Assembly (NCBI GenBank): GCA_022821805.1
Contig: JAJECX010000003.1
Span: 1 to 64,000 of the forward strand
Source of the DNA: Anaerolineae bacterium
Lineage (GTDB): Bacteria > Chloroflexota > Anaerolineae > Aggregatilineales > Phototrophicaceae
DNA: 64,000 nt
Direction: 5' to 3'
In this document: one piece after another, positions 51,197 through 61,171 of the stretch
Layout of the letters: every line of letters begins with the position of its first letter
Numbering within the stretch: the stretch's first letter is position 1
The notes under the pieces: generated by a model
Told to the model about the DNA's origin: nothing
Seen by the model: only the letters and a program-made list of their open reading frames with translations
Databases searched by the model: none
Position numbers and translations under genes: made by a program

Positions 51197-53737
51197 TTAG
51201 CACTCGCTGTAGCCGCAAGTCAGGCACTTGCGGCAATTCTCCGCCCGAATCAAGGTGATCGTCCCGCAAGCCGGGCACATATCGGCGCCCGAAATCGCCG
51301 AGTTTATCGTTGTTCCGCCGTCAGCTTCGCCAGCTTCGCTTGCGCTAGCGGCTTGCTCAATAGGCAAGTTCAATTGCTGCGGCTGGTCCTCCGGAAAGAA
51401 CTCCAGCTGCAAGACGCGCGCCACCGCATCCGGCAGGGACAGCACGCGCTTTGGACCAAAGCCAATCGGGCGCGCGCCGCCAATATCCTGCAGCTGCTCA
51501 ATGATCAGCTTTAGCATATCACGCCGATTATGCGGCGCCGTCGTGCGCAGCTGCAGGGAGATCATCCGTCCCAAGCTTTCGGCATCGGCTTGAATATCCG
51601 TGCCCGCCTTGGCAATGGCGATAAAAACTTCAAAGGGATTCTCCTGCTCATCGTGGTTGATGGTGATGTACGCTGTGCCAAAGGGCGTCTGCGTCTTAAC
51701 CGTTCGACCTTGCAGGATATCGGGCCGCGGATATACATGATGCGGCGTCGTCGCTGGCTCAGTGTCCTCGCCGCCCTGAAGCTCTTCCATTTCGCTCTCG
51801 GCGCGTTCATCGCCTTTGAGCATCAGCACTTGCTCATCGCGGCTGCCGTCGCGGTAAATCGTGCCGCCTTTGCAGCCGAGCTCGTACATATACTTGTACA
51901 ACTCGCTGACCTCTTCGACCGTGTAATCATTCGGCACATTGCAAGTCTTCGAGATGGCGCTGTCGATCCAGCGCTGGAAGGCGCCTTGCACTTTGATATG
52001 CTCATTTGGCAAAAGATCCATCGCGGTGACGAAATAATCCGGCAGCGCGTCGGCCTCCGGATGAGCCGCATACCAGTCTTTGACAATTGGCACCTGCTCC
52101 TCATGCAAACCGAGGCGGCTCTTGCGGTAATAGACCCAGGAGAAAAACGGCTCTACGCCGGTGGAAGTATTGACCATGGTGCCGGTCGTGCCGGTTGGCG
52201 CTTGCGTCAGCAGCGTGACGTTTCGAATGCCATCGCGCCGAATCTTGCTCCTTACATCATCAGGCATCGCCCGCATGAAGCCGCTTTCCAGGAACTTCTC
52301 GGCTTCAAACATGGGGAAGGCGCCTTTTTCCCGCGCCAAATCGCTCGATGTTTCGTAGGCGGCGCAGGCAATCGTCCGGTAGATGTCGTCAATGACTTCG
52401 ACCGACTCATCGCTGCCATAACGCACGCCGAGCTTCAGCATCAATTCGGCGATGCCCATGGTGCCCAGCCCAACGCGCCGCTCCGACATCTGTACCTTTA
52501 GATTCTCCTCGAAGAAGTACGGGGTGGTGTCGATGACGTTATCGAGGAAGCGCGTCGAATACGCGACCGTCTGTCGCAGTTTGTCCCAGGCGACATCGCC
52601 TGCGCTCTCGTCGTAAAACTTCGACAGGTTGATCGCGCCCAGGTTGCAGACGGAAAAAGCGCCTAGCGGCTGTTCGCCGCAAGGATTGGTGCAGATCTGC
52701 GGATTGAAATACCAACTGTTCGCCATCTTGTTGCTGCGCTCGCGGAACCAAACGCCCGGCTCGGCGCTCGCCCAGGCGCTTTCGATGATCGCGTCCCAAA
52801 GCTCGCGCGCCTTAATCGTCTTGTAGTGTACGACCTTGCGGCCCGTCGCCAGCCAGGTATCCAGGTCGCCGTCCCAGAGTTCGTCGAAATCCGGATCGCG
52901 CGTATCGGGAAAGACCAACTCCCAATCCTCATTTGCTTCCACCGCGCGCATCAACTTGTCGGAAACGCCGACGCTGATATTGGCATTGGTGATTTTGCCA
53001 GATTGCCGCTTGCTGTTGATGAAGTTGAAGATATCCGGGTGCCAGTCGTTGAGGATTAGCATCAAGGCGCCGCGTCGACTGCCGCCTTGCTCAATTAGCC
53101 CGGTGACGAAGCTGTACAAACCGCCCCAGGAAACGGCGCCGCTGGAGCGACCGTTGACGCCCTTAACATACGCGTGGCGCGGGCGCAGGGTCGACAAATT
53201 GATTCCCACGCCGCCGCCGCGCGACATGATCTCGGTCATCTGCGTCAGCGTGGTCATGATGCCTTCGCGCGAGTCTTCCGGTGAAGGGATGACATAACAA
53301 TTGTAATAGGTCAGGTCCTGGTCTGTGCCGGCTGCGGTCAGTATGCGCCCGCCAGGCACGAACTTCCAATCATCTAGCAGCCAGCGGAATTTCTCCGTCC
53401 ACTCGTCCTGCTTCAACTGCCCGGCTTCCGTCGCGGCGACGCCACGCGCCACCCGATCCATCATTTGCCCGGGTTCGGTTTCTATCGGCTTGTCGACATG
53501 CTCCAGATCGCGCACGACGACCTCGCCATCAAGCAGCGTCACCTTGACTTGGGGCAAGTCAATATCGTTCACCCGGCCGATCTCACGCTGGCCCGTCTTG
53601 GCGTTGACGACCACGATGACCGTGTCGCCGACCCGAAGGCTCGCTCTCGTCATGTCCTTCTGAGCATAGCGATCAAGGAAGATCTTGTAGCCAAGTTCGT
53701 GTAATGTGCTGGTCTTTATTTGCTGCTGCTGAATCAT
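51197..53737 (-). CDS. nrdJ: Adenosylcobalamin-dependent ribonucleotide reductase (class II)
   Basis: 846 residues. Class II features: YYNCYVIPSPEDSREGIM, EIMSRGGGVGINLSTLRP, NPCGEQPLGAFSVCNLGAIN (active-site Cys), QAPTGTTGTMVNTSTGVEP. An insertion at about 30-85 (RVGDTVIVVVNAKTGQREIG) is a small beta-barrel-like domain seen in many NrdJ. The C-terminus carries a zinc/redox motif CPACGTITLIRAENCRKCLTC. It makes deoxynucleotides with cobalamin and so needs B12 but not oxygen or tyrosyl radical. The long leader is described separately. Confidence 0.96.
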   Translation of the reverse strand: MIQQQQIKTSTLHELGYKIFLDRYAQKDMTRASLRVGDTVIVVVNAKTGQREIGRVNDIDLPQVKVTLLDGEVVVRDLEHVDKPIETEPGQMMDRVARGVAATEAGQLKQDEWTEKFRWLLDDWKFVPGGRILTAAGTDQDLTYYNCYVIPSPEDSREGIMTTLTQMTEIMSRGGGVGINLSTLRPRHAYVKGVNGRSSGAVSWGGLYSFVTGLIEQGGSRRGALMLILNDWHPDIFNFINSKRQSGKITNANISVGVSDKLMRAVEANEDWELVFPDTRDPDFDELWDGDLDTWLATGRKVVHYKTIKARELWDAIIESAWASAEPGVWFRERSNKMANSWYFNPQICTNPCGEQPLGAFSVCNLGAINLSKFYDESAGDVAWDKLRQTVAYSTRFLDNVIDTTPYFFEENLKVQMSERRVGLGTMGIAELMLKLGVRYGSDESVEVIDDIYRTIACAAYETSSDLAREKGAFPMFEAEKFLESGFMRAMPDDVRSKIRRDGIRNVTLLTQAPTGTTGTMVNTSTGVEPFFSWVYYRKSRLGLHEEQVPIVKDWYAAHPEADALPDYFVTAMDLLPNEHIKVQGAFQRWIDSAISKTCNVPNDYTVEEVSELYKYMYELGCKGGTIYRDGSRDEQVLMLKGDERAESEMEELQGGEDTEPATTPHHVYPRPDILQGRTVKTQTPFGTAYITINHDEQENPFEVFIAIAKAGTDIQADAESLGRMISLQLRTTAPHNRRDMLKLIIEQLQDIGGARPIGFGPKRVLSLPDAVARVLQLEFFPEDQPQQLNLPIEQAASASEAGEADGGTTINSAISGADMCPACGTITLIRAENCRKCLTCGYSEC

Positions 53738-54025
53738 GACGGATCAATCCTGATGAGTCGAGTTGGCCTGAAGGCAACTAATGATTGGATACGGAAACGC
53801 TAGTCGAATCATGACTGCATGTTGGCGCAGGGATTAAATTTCGGTCTTCTGATCGCGAATTTTCATCACGGAAGGTGATTACTTTTATAGCATGGAAAGT
53901 TCATCTTTGCGACAAGTTTCGATTATGAGTTTTCAAAATATCTTTACCATTTCTAACGCCGCCGCGCAATAGTAGTTTAGCTCTTATGTTCTAGAACCGC
54001 AAGTTAATTCTAAGATTGTTGAGAA
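53738..54025 (-). promoter_or_regulatory. nrdJ leader with an extended -10 promoter; spacer without a gene
   Basis: About 290 bases between the ftsZ terminator and nrdJ. On the minus strand TGCTATAAA (53884-53892) is an extended -10 box, with no good -35 but TTGTCG about 20 bases upstream. Transcription from it would give a leader of about 140 bases. The leader contains a hairpin AGTTG(G)CCT/AGGCAACT (53761-53779). I looked for the cobalamin riboswitch core and an NrdR box and did not find either. No gene is visible in this AT-rich stretch. Confidence 0.45.
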
Positions 54026-54053
54026 TAGAAAAGGCGGGCGCGAATCGCCCACC
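54026..54053 (-). terminator. Terminator of the mur/fts operon, after ftsZ
   Basis: On the minus strand: GGTGGGCG, five bases, CGCCCGCC (one mismatch; 54033-54053), followed by TTTTCTATTC. It lies 30 bases after the ftsZ stop and ends the division cluster. Confidence 0.75.
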
Positions 54054-54082
54054 TCTTTCCTGAAAGCTTGTTATTTCGCGAT

Positions 54083-55321
54083 TTACTGACGTCGGTTGCG
54101 CTTGCGCAGAAATGCAGGCAGCTCAGTATTCTTGGGATCGATATTGTCGTAGGTCCGCGGGTCTTCCTGCGGAGGGGAAGGCGGCGCGAGGCGATTGCGC
54201 TGGAATGGTGAAGACGACCCCGACCCACCGCCAGCCGCTGCATTCTCCCCCGGCGCCTGAACTTCCACTTCTTCGTAGACAGCGCGCTGAACCTGGGGCG
54301 GCTGGGGCAGCGGCGTCGCTTGACGAATCGGCAAGGCGCCCGCTTCCTTCATCGTAGTCTCAAGCCGGCTGCGCTCGAAGCCGGTGGCGATCACCGTGAT
54401 ATGGACCTCATCGCCCATGCTTTCATCAATGTGGGCGCCGAAGATGAGGTTGCATTCCGGATGCGCGCTATCTTTGATTATGGCAGCCGCTTCGTTGACC
54501 TCGAACAGCGTCAGGTCGCTGCCGCCCGTTATCGAAAACAGGATGCCGCGAGCGCCATCAATCGTCACATCAAGCAGCCCGCTCGTAATCGCCATCTCGG
54601 CCGCGGATCTGGCGCGGTCGTCGCCGGCGCAGCGTCCCACCGCCATCAAAGCGGCGCCGCCTTCGGACATCACCGTGCGAACATCGGCGAAATCAAGGTT
54701 GATTAAGCCGGGCACCGTAATCAATTCTGAAATGCCCTGAATGCCTTGACGCAGCACATCATCCGCCAGCGAGAAGGCTTGCTGAAGCGTTGATCGCTTG
54801 TCCGCCATTTGCAGCAGGCGGTCATTCGGAATCACAATCAGCGTATCGACCTGGCTCTTTAGCGCTTCAATGCCGGTCTTGGCCAATTGCGCCCGCCTAG
54901 TTCCCTCAAAGGTGAAGGGGCGAGTTACGACGCCAATGGTCAATGCGCCCAGTTCTTTGGCGATCTGCGCAATTACCGGCGACGCGCCGGTGCCGGTGCC
55001 GCCGCCCATGCCGCAAGCGACGAATATCATGTCCGACCCGCGAAGCACTTCGAGCAAATCTTCCGAGCTCTCTTCAGCCGCCTTGCGCCCAATCTCCGGA
55101 TTGCCGCCGGCGCCAAGCCCGCGAGTCAGCTTGTCGCCGATGCGGACGCGCGTCTTCGCCTTGGACAGCATCAGGGCTTGGTTATCAGTGTTTACGGCGA
55201 TAAACTCAACGCCACCCAATCCTTCATTGATCATGCGATTGACGGCGTTTCCACCCCCGCCGCCAACACCAACGACCTTGATTTGCGCAAAGTTTTCCCC
55301 AGTTATCAAATCATTGACCAT
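54083..55321 (-). CDS. ftsZ: Cell division protein FtsZ
   Basis: 412 residues. Tubulin-like GTPase: [18 protein letters not shown], tubulin signature [11 protein letters not shown]7 loop [11 protein letters not shown] with catalytic Asp. An unstructured linker (about 325-390, P/Q/G-rich) leads to the conserved C-terminal tail [13 protein letters not shown], which docks FtsA and other partners. It forms the Z ring. Last gene of the cluster, 132 bases after ftsA. Confidence 0.98.
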   Translation of the reverse strand: MVNDLITGENFAQIKVVGVGGGGGNAVNRMINEGLGGVEFIAVNTDNQALMLSKAKTRVRIGDKLTRGLGAGGNPEIGRKAAEESSEDLLEVLRGSDMIFVACGMGGGTGTGASPVIAQIAKELGALTIGVVTRPFTFEGTRRAQLAKTGIEALKSQVDTLIVIPNDRLLQMADKRSTLQQAFSLADDVLRQGIQGISELITVPGLINLDFADVRTVMSEGGAALMAVGRCAGDDRARSAAEMAITSGLLDVTIDGARGILFSITGGSDLTLFEVNEAAAIIKDSAHPECNLIFGAHIDESMGDEVHITVIATGFERSRLETTMKEAGALPIRQATPLPQPPQVQRAVYEEVEVQAPGENAAAGGGSGSSSPFQRNRLAPPSPPQEDPRTYDNIDPKNTELPAFLRKRNRRQ

Positions 55322-55453
55322 AATGTCTACCCTCGTGAATCAGCACGTTTAACCAACGTGTGCGGCTCGTTCATTTGCTCATTGTACGCGTATTGCGACC
55401 GCGCGCAATTCAAATACGCGGCAATAATTCATAACAATTATCGGCTGGGTTTC

Positions 55454-56689
55454 TCAATCATCCTGCGGCAGAAAGCGGCGTATGATCTCGTTCATCCGCC
55501 GGCCCCACTGGTTCACTGGCAAGCCCATTGTGTCGACAACTTCCGGCTCGACCATGGCGTCCATCTCCAGCCCCAGTCTTAGCAATCCAACGCTTGTGCT
55601 ATAGGACGGATTCTTAAGCGTATCGGCGATGCCAGTGATCTTCTCCGGGTGCGCCAATCGCACCGGCACATTCAGGATTCGCGACGCCAGGTCGCGATAG
55701 CCGGGCAACTGCGAACTGCCGCCGGTAATCACTGCGCCCGCCCGCAGCAAGCCAGCGTATCCCGAGCGTTTGATTTCTTTCTCGACCAGTTCAAAGATCT
55801 CCTCAAAGCGCGCTTCGATTACCATCGCCAAATCACGCCGCGATACCGGCAGAATCTCGCCGCCAAATGGCTCCACCGGGAAGACTTCCGATTCGCTCAC
55901 CGCGTTCATATCGGCGTGACCGCGCTGAATTTTGACCTGCTCCGCCAAGCCGAAGGGAACGCGCATCCAGTAGGTGATATCCTGGGTGACGTGATTGCCG
56001 CCGACCGGGATGATCGCCGTATGCCATACGGTGCCATCAATGAATATCGCTAGGTCGGTCGTGCCGCCGCCAATATCAATGACCACCGCGCCCATCTCGC
56101 GTTCATGCTCAGTCAAGATGGCATCGCCAGCCGCCAAGGGGTTGAGAATGAAGCGATCGACTAATACGCCTGCTGATTCCACCGCGTCTTCCAGATTTGC
56201 CAGGCTGGTCGTCGAGGCGGTGATGATATGAGCGTCCACCTCAAGCCGGAAACAGTGCATACCCAGAGGACTGCGGATGCCTTCCTGCCCATCCAGCGTG
56301 TAGCTGCGCGGCACTACATGCAAGATCTCGCGATTATGGGGGATTGCGATATTGCGCGCGACGCTCATCGCCTTGTCCAGATCGTCGGCGCCTACACTGC
56401 GCGAGCCAACAATCGTCGCCAATCCGCGGCTGGTCAAGGAAGAGATATGGCTGCCCGCGACGCTGACGAAGGCGCGATTGATGTCATAGCCGCTCGACTT
56501 CTCCGCCTTGCGCACCGACTTGGCGATGGCGGAAGAGAGCGCGCCAACATCGTTGACGACGCCCTTCTTCATCCCGTCGCTGGGCTCAATCCCCAAGCCG
56601 ACGACATAAACATCTTCGGGACGCACCTCGCCAACAATTGTGCAAATCTTGTGAGTGCCGACATCTAAACCTACTACTAAGTCACCCAT
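55454..56689 (-). CDS. ftsA: Cell division protein FtsA
   Basis: 411 residues. Actin-like ATPase with VVGLDVGTHKICTIVGEV (phosphate 1), VVIDIGGGTTDLAIF (phosphate 2) and GAVITGGSSQLPGY (adenosine), and the 1C domain (about 80-170). The amphipathic C-terminal helix that tethers FtsZ to the membrane fits the end NEIIRRFLPQDD. It lies six bases after ftsQ and before ftsZ. Confidence 0.97.
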   Translation of the reverse strand: MGDLVVGLDVGTHKICTIVGEVRPEDVYVVGLGIEPSDGMKKGVVNDVGALSSAIAKSVRKAEKSSGYDINRAFVSVAGSHISSLTSRGLATIVGSRSVGADDLDKAMSVARNIAIPHNREILHVVPRSYTLDGQEGIRSPLGMHCFRLEVDAHIITASTTSLANLEDAVESAGVLVDRFILNPLAAGDAILTEHEREMGAVVIDIGGGTTDLAIFIDGTVWHTAIIPVGGNHVTQDITYWMRVPFGLAEQVKIQRGHADMNAVSESEVFPVEPFGGEILPVSRRDLAMVIEARFEEIFELVEKEIKRSGYAGLLRAGAVITGGSSQLPGYRDLASRILNVPVRLAHPEKITGIADTLKNPSYSTSVGLLRLGLEMDAMVEPEVVDTMGLPVNQWGRRMNEIIRRFLPQDD

Positions 56690-56695
56690 GTCGAT

Positions 56696-57529
56696 TTATA
56701 GCTCCCCTAATACCCGGTAGAATGGCGCTTCGGGATTCGCGATATTTAATTCCGCAATAGGAATCGCGCGACCGGTAATGTTTTCTACTAACAAGTTGTA
56801 CAAATTAACCTTCTCTCCCATGACCGAGGCCGAATCACTGCCCATCCACACTTGCCAACCCAGTTCATTGGTCCAACCCAGACCATGCGCCGGATGAAAA
56901 CTGAGGTGTTCGCCCTCGGGCAAAATCTCCCGTAGCCGCAGGGCGCCCAAAACCATGTCTCCGCTAAATTCCTCCGCGCTCGGCTTCGGACCATCGTAGC
57001 GATCCGAAATGAGATTCACATGCAGCAAATTGGGCATCTCGGCTCGGGCGCGCATCACACGGCCCTGTAAATCGATCCAGGTCTCTTTGCCGCCGTCTGA
57101 CCAAACAATTGCAGGCTGTCGTTCTTGCACGATGATCGTTACCAGATTTGGCGGCCAGCCGAGCTCAATTGCGATATCGGCAATTGACGACGAACGCGAG
57201 ACACGCTGACGAATCTGCTCCGGATCAAGCCAAAACATGTGATAATCAGCGATATCGGAAAAAGCGAAAACCTCTTCACGCGAAATATGCGTGTTGCCCC
57301 GCACTTGAATCGACCGCACATAAAAGACATCACTGGTAAAGATGAGCAGCAAGATGGCGCTGAACAGGACGAATATGACGGCGCTTGACACGCGCCAGCG
57401 CGATACAACGCGGCTGCGCTCGCGGCGGACTGGCGCCGATCGCTTGGGCGCCGTGCCGGGCGCTGACCGATGCAAGACACCGGGCGCGCGCTCCGGTTGC
57501 CGTCTATGAGCTTGCACATGACTAGCCAC
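56696..57529 (-). CDS. ftsQ: Cell division protein FtsQ/DivIB
   Basis: 277 residues. A basic, proline-rich cytoplasmic tail, one membrane helix (about 47-68), then a POTRA domain (FYVRSIQVRGNTHISREEVF) and the FtsQ domain (NLVTIIVQERQPAIVWSDGG, WIDLQGRVMRA). FtsQ recruits FtsB/L and regulates septal peptidoglycan synthesis. It sits 98 bases after murB. Confidence 0.9.
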   Translation of the reverse strand: MASHVQAHRRQPERAPGVLHRSAPGTAPKRSAPVRRERSRVVSRWRVSSAVIFVLFSAILLLIFTSDVFYVRSIQVRGNTHISREEVFAFSDIADYHMFWLDPEQIRQRVSRSSSIADIAIELGWPPNLVTIIVQERQPAIVWSDGGKETWIDLQGRVMRARAEMPNLLHVNLISDRYDGPKPSAEEFSGDMVLGALRLREILPEGEHLSFHPAHGLGWTNELGWQVWMGSDSASVMGEKVNLYNLLVENITGRAIPIAELNIANPEAPFYRVLGEL

Positions 57530-57627
57530 TCGGGGTCTTCCAAACGATGCATGATAGAGCCGCCGCTCAATACAGATTTCAGTGTACTATCGCTCAAAAT
57601 ACGGCGCAAACCGCCAGGCGCGCAATA

Positions 57628-58545
57628 TCAGGCCCAATCGCCCAGCGCTTGAATTTCCAGTTCAAGCCGCAAATTGAAAGCCGCGCGCACGCGCTCTCGA
57701 ACTTGGCAAATGAGCTCCATATAGTCTCGTGCTGTAGCCTCGTCGCCCAGGTTGACGAAAAAATTGGCGTGAACCGCGGAGACCTGCGCCGAACCGACGC
57801 TCAAGCCCTTTAAGCCCGCCGCCTCAATCAGCCGTCCCGCGTAATCACCAGGTGGATTCTTAAAAATGCTGCCCAGGCTGGCGCCCGGCGGCTGGGTGCG
57901 GCGTCGATAATCGTTGTTGTGATCCATCCGCGCCTGAATCAAGTCCGGGTCGTCGCGCCTCAACTGAAACTGCGCCCATTTGACAAAATAGCGACGATCG
58001 GCGCGCTGCTTCAGCCGAGAATGACGGTATGCATAATCGAAGTCTTCAGTCCCATGCCAACATTCGCCGCGTTCCGCTTCGTAAACCAGCGCGCCAGTTA
58101 GCGAACTTGCGATATCGCTGTCGTGCGCGCCGGCGTTGTTAACGACGGCGCCGCCCACTGTGCCCGGCACGGCGATTGCCCATTCCATGCCGCTCAGTCC
58201 TTTTTCTTGGCAGTAGCGCGACAGGCGGATCAAGCTCGTGCCGCTGCTGACGGTGACTAGCGCTTTGTCACCGGCGTCCTCGCTTTCGATTCGCGCCGCC
58301 CGATTGATGATCGTCAGGCCGCGGATCCCGGCATCGGACACCAATACGTTGGCGCCGCCGCCGATGACAGTTGTATTGAGCCCGCGCCCCCATGCCAGCC
58401 GCAAGAGATCAAGCGTGTCTTGATATTCCGGTTCTTTTGCGATGTACAAATAGTCAGCTGGACCGCCAAGGCGAGCAGCGGTGTAACGAGCCAGCGATTG
58501 CTGCGTCTGCAAGCCCGCTATCGCATGCGCGTCAAGCGGCTCCAT
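57628..58545 (-). CDS. murB: UDP-N-acetylenolpyruvoylglucosamine reductase
   Basis: 305 residues. FAD-binding type with VIGGGANVLVSDAGIRGLTI, GMEWAIAVPGTVGGAVVNNAGA, YRHSRLK and GASLGSIFKNPPGDYAG, then ..QVSAVHANFFVNLGDEAT with the active Glu later (LELEIQALG). It reduces UDP-GlcNAc-enolpyruvate to UDP-MurNAc. Five bases after murC. Confidence 0.96.
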   Translation of the reverse strand: MEPLDAHAIAGLQTQQSLARYTAARLGGPADYLYIAKEPEYQDTLDLLRLAWGRGLNTTVIGGGANVLVSDAGIRGLTIINRAARIESEDAGDKALVTVSSGTSLIRLSRYCQEKGLSGMEWAIAVPGTVGGAVVNNAGAHDSDIASSLTGALVYEAERGECWHGTEDFDYAYRHSRLKQRADRRYFVKWAQFQLRRDDPDLIQARMDHNNDYRRRTQPPGASLGSIFKNPPGDYAGRLIEAAGLKGLSVGSAQVSAVHANFFVNLGDEATARDYMELICQVRERVRAAFNLRLELEIQALGDWA

Positions 58546-58550
58546 CGGCT

Positions 58551-59942
58551 TTACTTCCCCTCGGCGAGGAACTTGTCGGCAATGAGATTGGCGTCGCCGG
58601 CGCTGAATATCAGCACAACCGCTGGCGCCCGGGCGGCGCGACCCAGCGTCTCAAGCACATCGTCGAACGTCGGCGAATAGGTCGCTGAGAGATGCGGCGA
58701 AATCGCTTCGGCCAGGGCTGCGCCCGTCAGGCCTTCGAGGGGGGCTTCGCGCGCAGCGTAGATTGGCGTTACGATCACTCGATCGGCGCCGCTAAAGGCT
58801 TTAACGAAACCCGACCAGAAGGTTTGAATTCGGGAATAGGTATGCGGCTGCCATACCGCCAAAATCTGGCGTTCGGGGTAGCGCAGCCGCGCCGCCTTGA
58901 TGTTGACCCGAATCTCAGTTGGATGATGAGCGTAGTCATCCACCACGATCACGCCGTCCCGCTCGCCGCGGATTTCGAATCGGCGCGCCGTCGACTGGAA
59001 GCTGCTAAGGGCGGCGGCGCCCTGTTCGCTACTGACGCCGCGTTCGTCCGCGACCGCCATCGCCGCCAGCGCATTCAGCACATTATGCGCGCCGGGAACT
59101 TTTAGCTGAAGTTCAGCGCGCGCGCAGCCACGCTGCAATACAGACGCCGTTACAACGTTGCCGCTGAAACGTAAGTCTGTCGCCCGCCAATCCGCCGCCG
59201 AATTCTCAATGCCGTAGCTGACCACCTTGCCACCGCTTGCGCGACGCGCCTCGGCGATATCGTTTGCCGCTTCATCGTCCGCGCAAGCCACTAGCGCGCC
59301 GTCGTCCGCCAGCGTCTCCACAAATGTCCGGAAAGCGGCATTCATCTGCGCCGGCGTCCGAAAGAAGTCAGGATGATCGTGCTCCACATTGGTGACAACA
59401 GCCAGATTCGGATGCAGACCGTGAAACATATTGTCGTATTCGTCGGCTTCGATAACGAAAGATTGACCCGTGCCAACACCTGCGTTTTCGCCCGTGCTCG
59501 CCATGTTCCCGCCGACGATGAAGCTCGGATCTTTACCCGCGGATCGCAAGATATGGATAACCATGGATGTCGTTGTCGTCTTGCCGTGGGCGCCGGCAAC
59601 TGCGATCGTATCGCAGCCGTGAAGGACTGCGGGCATGAAATCCTTGCGCTTGAAGACCGGGATGTTCAGCGCTTTCGCCGCTGCGATTTCGACATGGTCC
59701 GGTTGAGCAGCCGATGTCGCCAGCACGATTTCCGCGTCTTCCACATATCGCCCGTCATGTCCGACGTAGACGCGCGCGCCATCCCGCGCCAGCGCTGCGG
59801 TGAGCGAACTGCCGCGCAAGTCCGAGCCACTGACGGAGCAGCCGCGTTCCAGCAGAATCCGCGCGATCGCCGAGAGACCGGCGCCGCCGATGCCGATGAA
59901 GTGAATGCGCTGCCCCGGCTTTAACTGCAACATGCTCTTCAA
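58551..59942 (-). CDS. murC: UDP-N-acetylmuramate--L-alanine ligase
   Basis: 463 residues. Mur ligase order: N-terminal UDP domain (HFIGIGGAGLSAIARILLER), ATP P-loop VAGAHGKTTTTSMVIHIL, EADEYDNMFHGLHP, and the C-terminal VVDDYAHHPTEIRVNI with YSRIQTFWSGFVKAF. It adds L-Ala to UDP-MurNAc. The gap of 125 bases to murG holds nothing clear. Confidence 0.97.
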   Translation of the reverse strand: MKSMLQLKPGQRIHFIGIGGAGLSAIARILLERGCSVSGSDLRGSSLTAALARDGARVYVGHDGRYVEDAEIVLATSAAQPDHVEIAAAKALNIPVFKRKDFMPAVLHGCDTIAVAGAHGKTTTTSMVIHILRSAGKDPSFIVGGNMASTGENAGVGTGQSFVIEADEYDNMFHGLHPNLAVVTNVEHDHPDFFRTPAQMNAAFRTFVETLADDGALVACADDEAANDIAEARRASGGKVVSYGIENSAADWRATDLRFSGNVVTASVLQRGCARAELQLKVPGAHNVLNALAAMAVADERGVSSEQGAAALSSFQSTARRFEIRGERDGVIVVDDYAHHPTEIRVNIKAARLRYPERQILAVWQPHTYSRIQTFWSGFVKAFSGADRVIVTPIYAAREAPLEGLTGAALAEAISPHLSATYSPTFDDVLETLGRAARAPAVVLIFSAGDANLIADKFLAEGK

Positions 59943-60067
59943 GCGCCTTCCTTACTATATACGCGGAATTCGTTTTGGATTGTCATAACGACAAGCGCCC
60001 GATTGACGAGCACAGCGGCTGCCACCCAGAATAATTCGCCCGGCGCGCCCGCTCCGCCACAAACGGA

Positions 60068-61171
60068 TCAAGCTTCCCCCGTTTCGATCAGCAGACGCGC
60101 CAGCCGCTCTGCGCCATCGGGATTCGCCAGCGCGCCTGACCGGCGGCTCATCTCCCGCAGCCGCTCCTCGTCATTGATCAGCGCGGTGACCTCTGCATAT
60201 AGATTCGCCGGCATGTCCTCGTCATTCATTCTGACGGCCGCGCCGCGCTCACTGAGGTAATCGGCATTCACTTTCTGATAATGCCAGGCGTGAGGGTAGG
60301 GCGCCAGAATCGCTGGCAGCGCGAACAGCGGCAGCTCAGCCAGCGTGCTTGCGCCGGCGCGGCAAAGGGCGAGGTCGGCGGCGGCGAAAGCCAATCCCAT
60401 ATCATCATGCAAGTAGGGGAAGGTGTGATAATCCGGGTGCTCTTTCAATTCGCGGACCTCCCGCATTGCGCGCTCCCAATCGAATTCGCCCGTGATATGC
60501 AAGACTTGCAGGCCCTCGTCGAGCAGCTGCCGGAGATTTGCGCCCAGCGCGATATTGATGTTTCGCGCGCCGCGGCTGCCTCCAAAGACCAGCAAAGTCC
60601 GCCGAGCGGCATCCAGGTTGAAGTGTTCGCGCGCCTTCTCCCGCGTGGCTTTCAGCCGGTTCTCCTGCAGAGGGTAACCGGTTACGACTGTTTTCCCCGG
60701 CGGAAAATACTCCGCCGACGCCGCGACGGTGACGGCGACTTTTCCTGCGAAACGCTGCAGCCCCTTGATTGCCAAGCCCGGTTCGATATCGGGTAGATAA
60801 ATCACAATTGGAATGCCAAACATGCGACCGCTCATGGCAACCGGCAAGTTCAACCAGCCGCCGGTCAGCAGGATCACCTGCGGACGGATTCGCAATAGCT
60901 TGACAAGCGACTGGATCGTTCCCACACTCAACTTGACCAGGCTGGCAAGGGCTCGCAGTGGATTTACACCGTGCAGCGGACCGGCGAGTATCTCGTGATA
61001 GCCGGCGAATTCGAGCCCCGATTCCAGCGCCAGCTTGCGTTCCATACCGCCGGCCGCGCCAAAGAAGAAGAGTTCGTGCGCCTCACTGTTGTCCCGCAGC
61101 AGCGCTTGGGCGACCGCCAGCGCGGGATATACGTGTCCGCCGGTTCCGCCAGCTCCGATCAAAACTCGCAA
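60068..61171 (-). CDS. murG: MurG N-acetylglucosaminyltransferase
   Basis: 367 residues. GT28 fold: MRVLIGAGGTGGHVYPALAVA (donor-binding GxGGTGGH), GGWLNLPVAMSGRMFGIP, FGGSRGARNINIAL and DLALCRAGASTLAELPLFALP. It makes lipid II from lipid I at the inner face of the membrane. Its first 89 bases overlap the end of ftsW in another frame. Confidence 0.97.
   Translation of the reverse strand: MRVLIGAGGTGGHVYPALAVAQALLRDNSEAHELFFFGAAGGMERKLALESGLEFAGYHEILAGPLHGVNPLRALASLVKLSVGTIQSLVKLLRIRPQVILLTGGWLNLPVAMSGRMFGIPIVIYLPDIEPGLAIKGLQRFAGKVAVTVAASAEYFPPGKTVVTGYPLQENRLKATREKAREHFNLDAARRTLLVFGGSRGARNINIALGANLRQLLDEGLQVLHITGEFDWERAMREVRELKEHPDYHTFPYLHDDMGLAFAAADLALCRAGASTLAELPLFALPAILAPYPHAWHYQKVNADYLSERGAAVRMNDEDMPANLYAEVTALINDEERLREMSRRSGALANPDGAERLARLLIETGEA

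Noticed and set aside
53738-53880. Cobalamin riboswitch in the nrdJ leader
   Set aside because: Expected for a B12-dependent enzyme, but I could not find the conserved core elements; a covariance-model search would decide.
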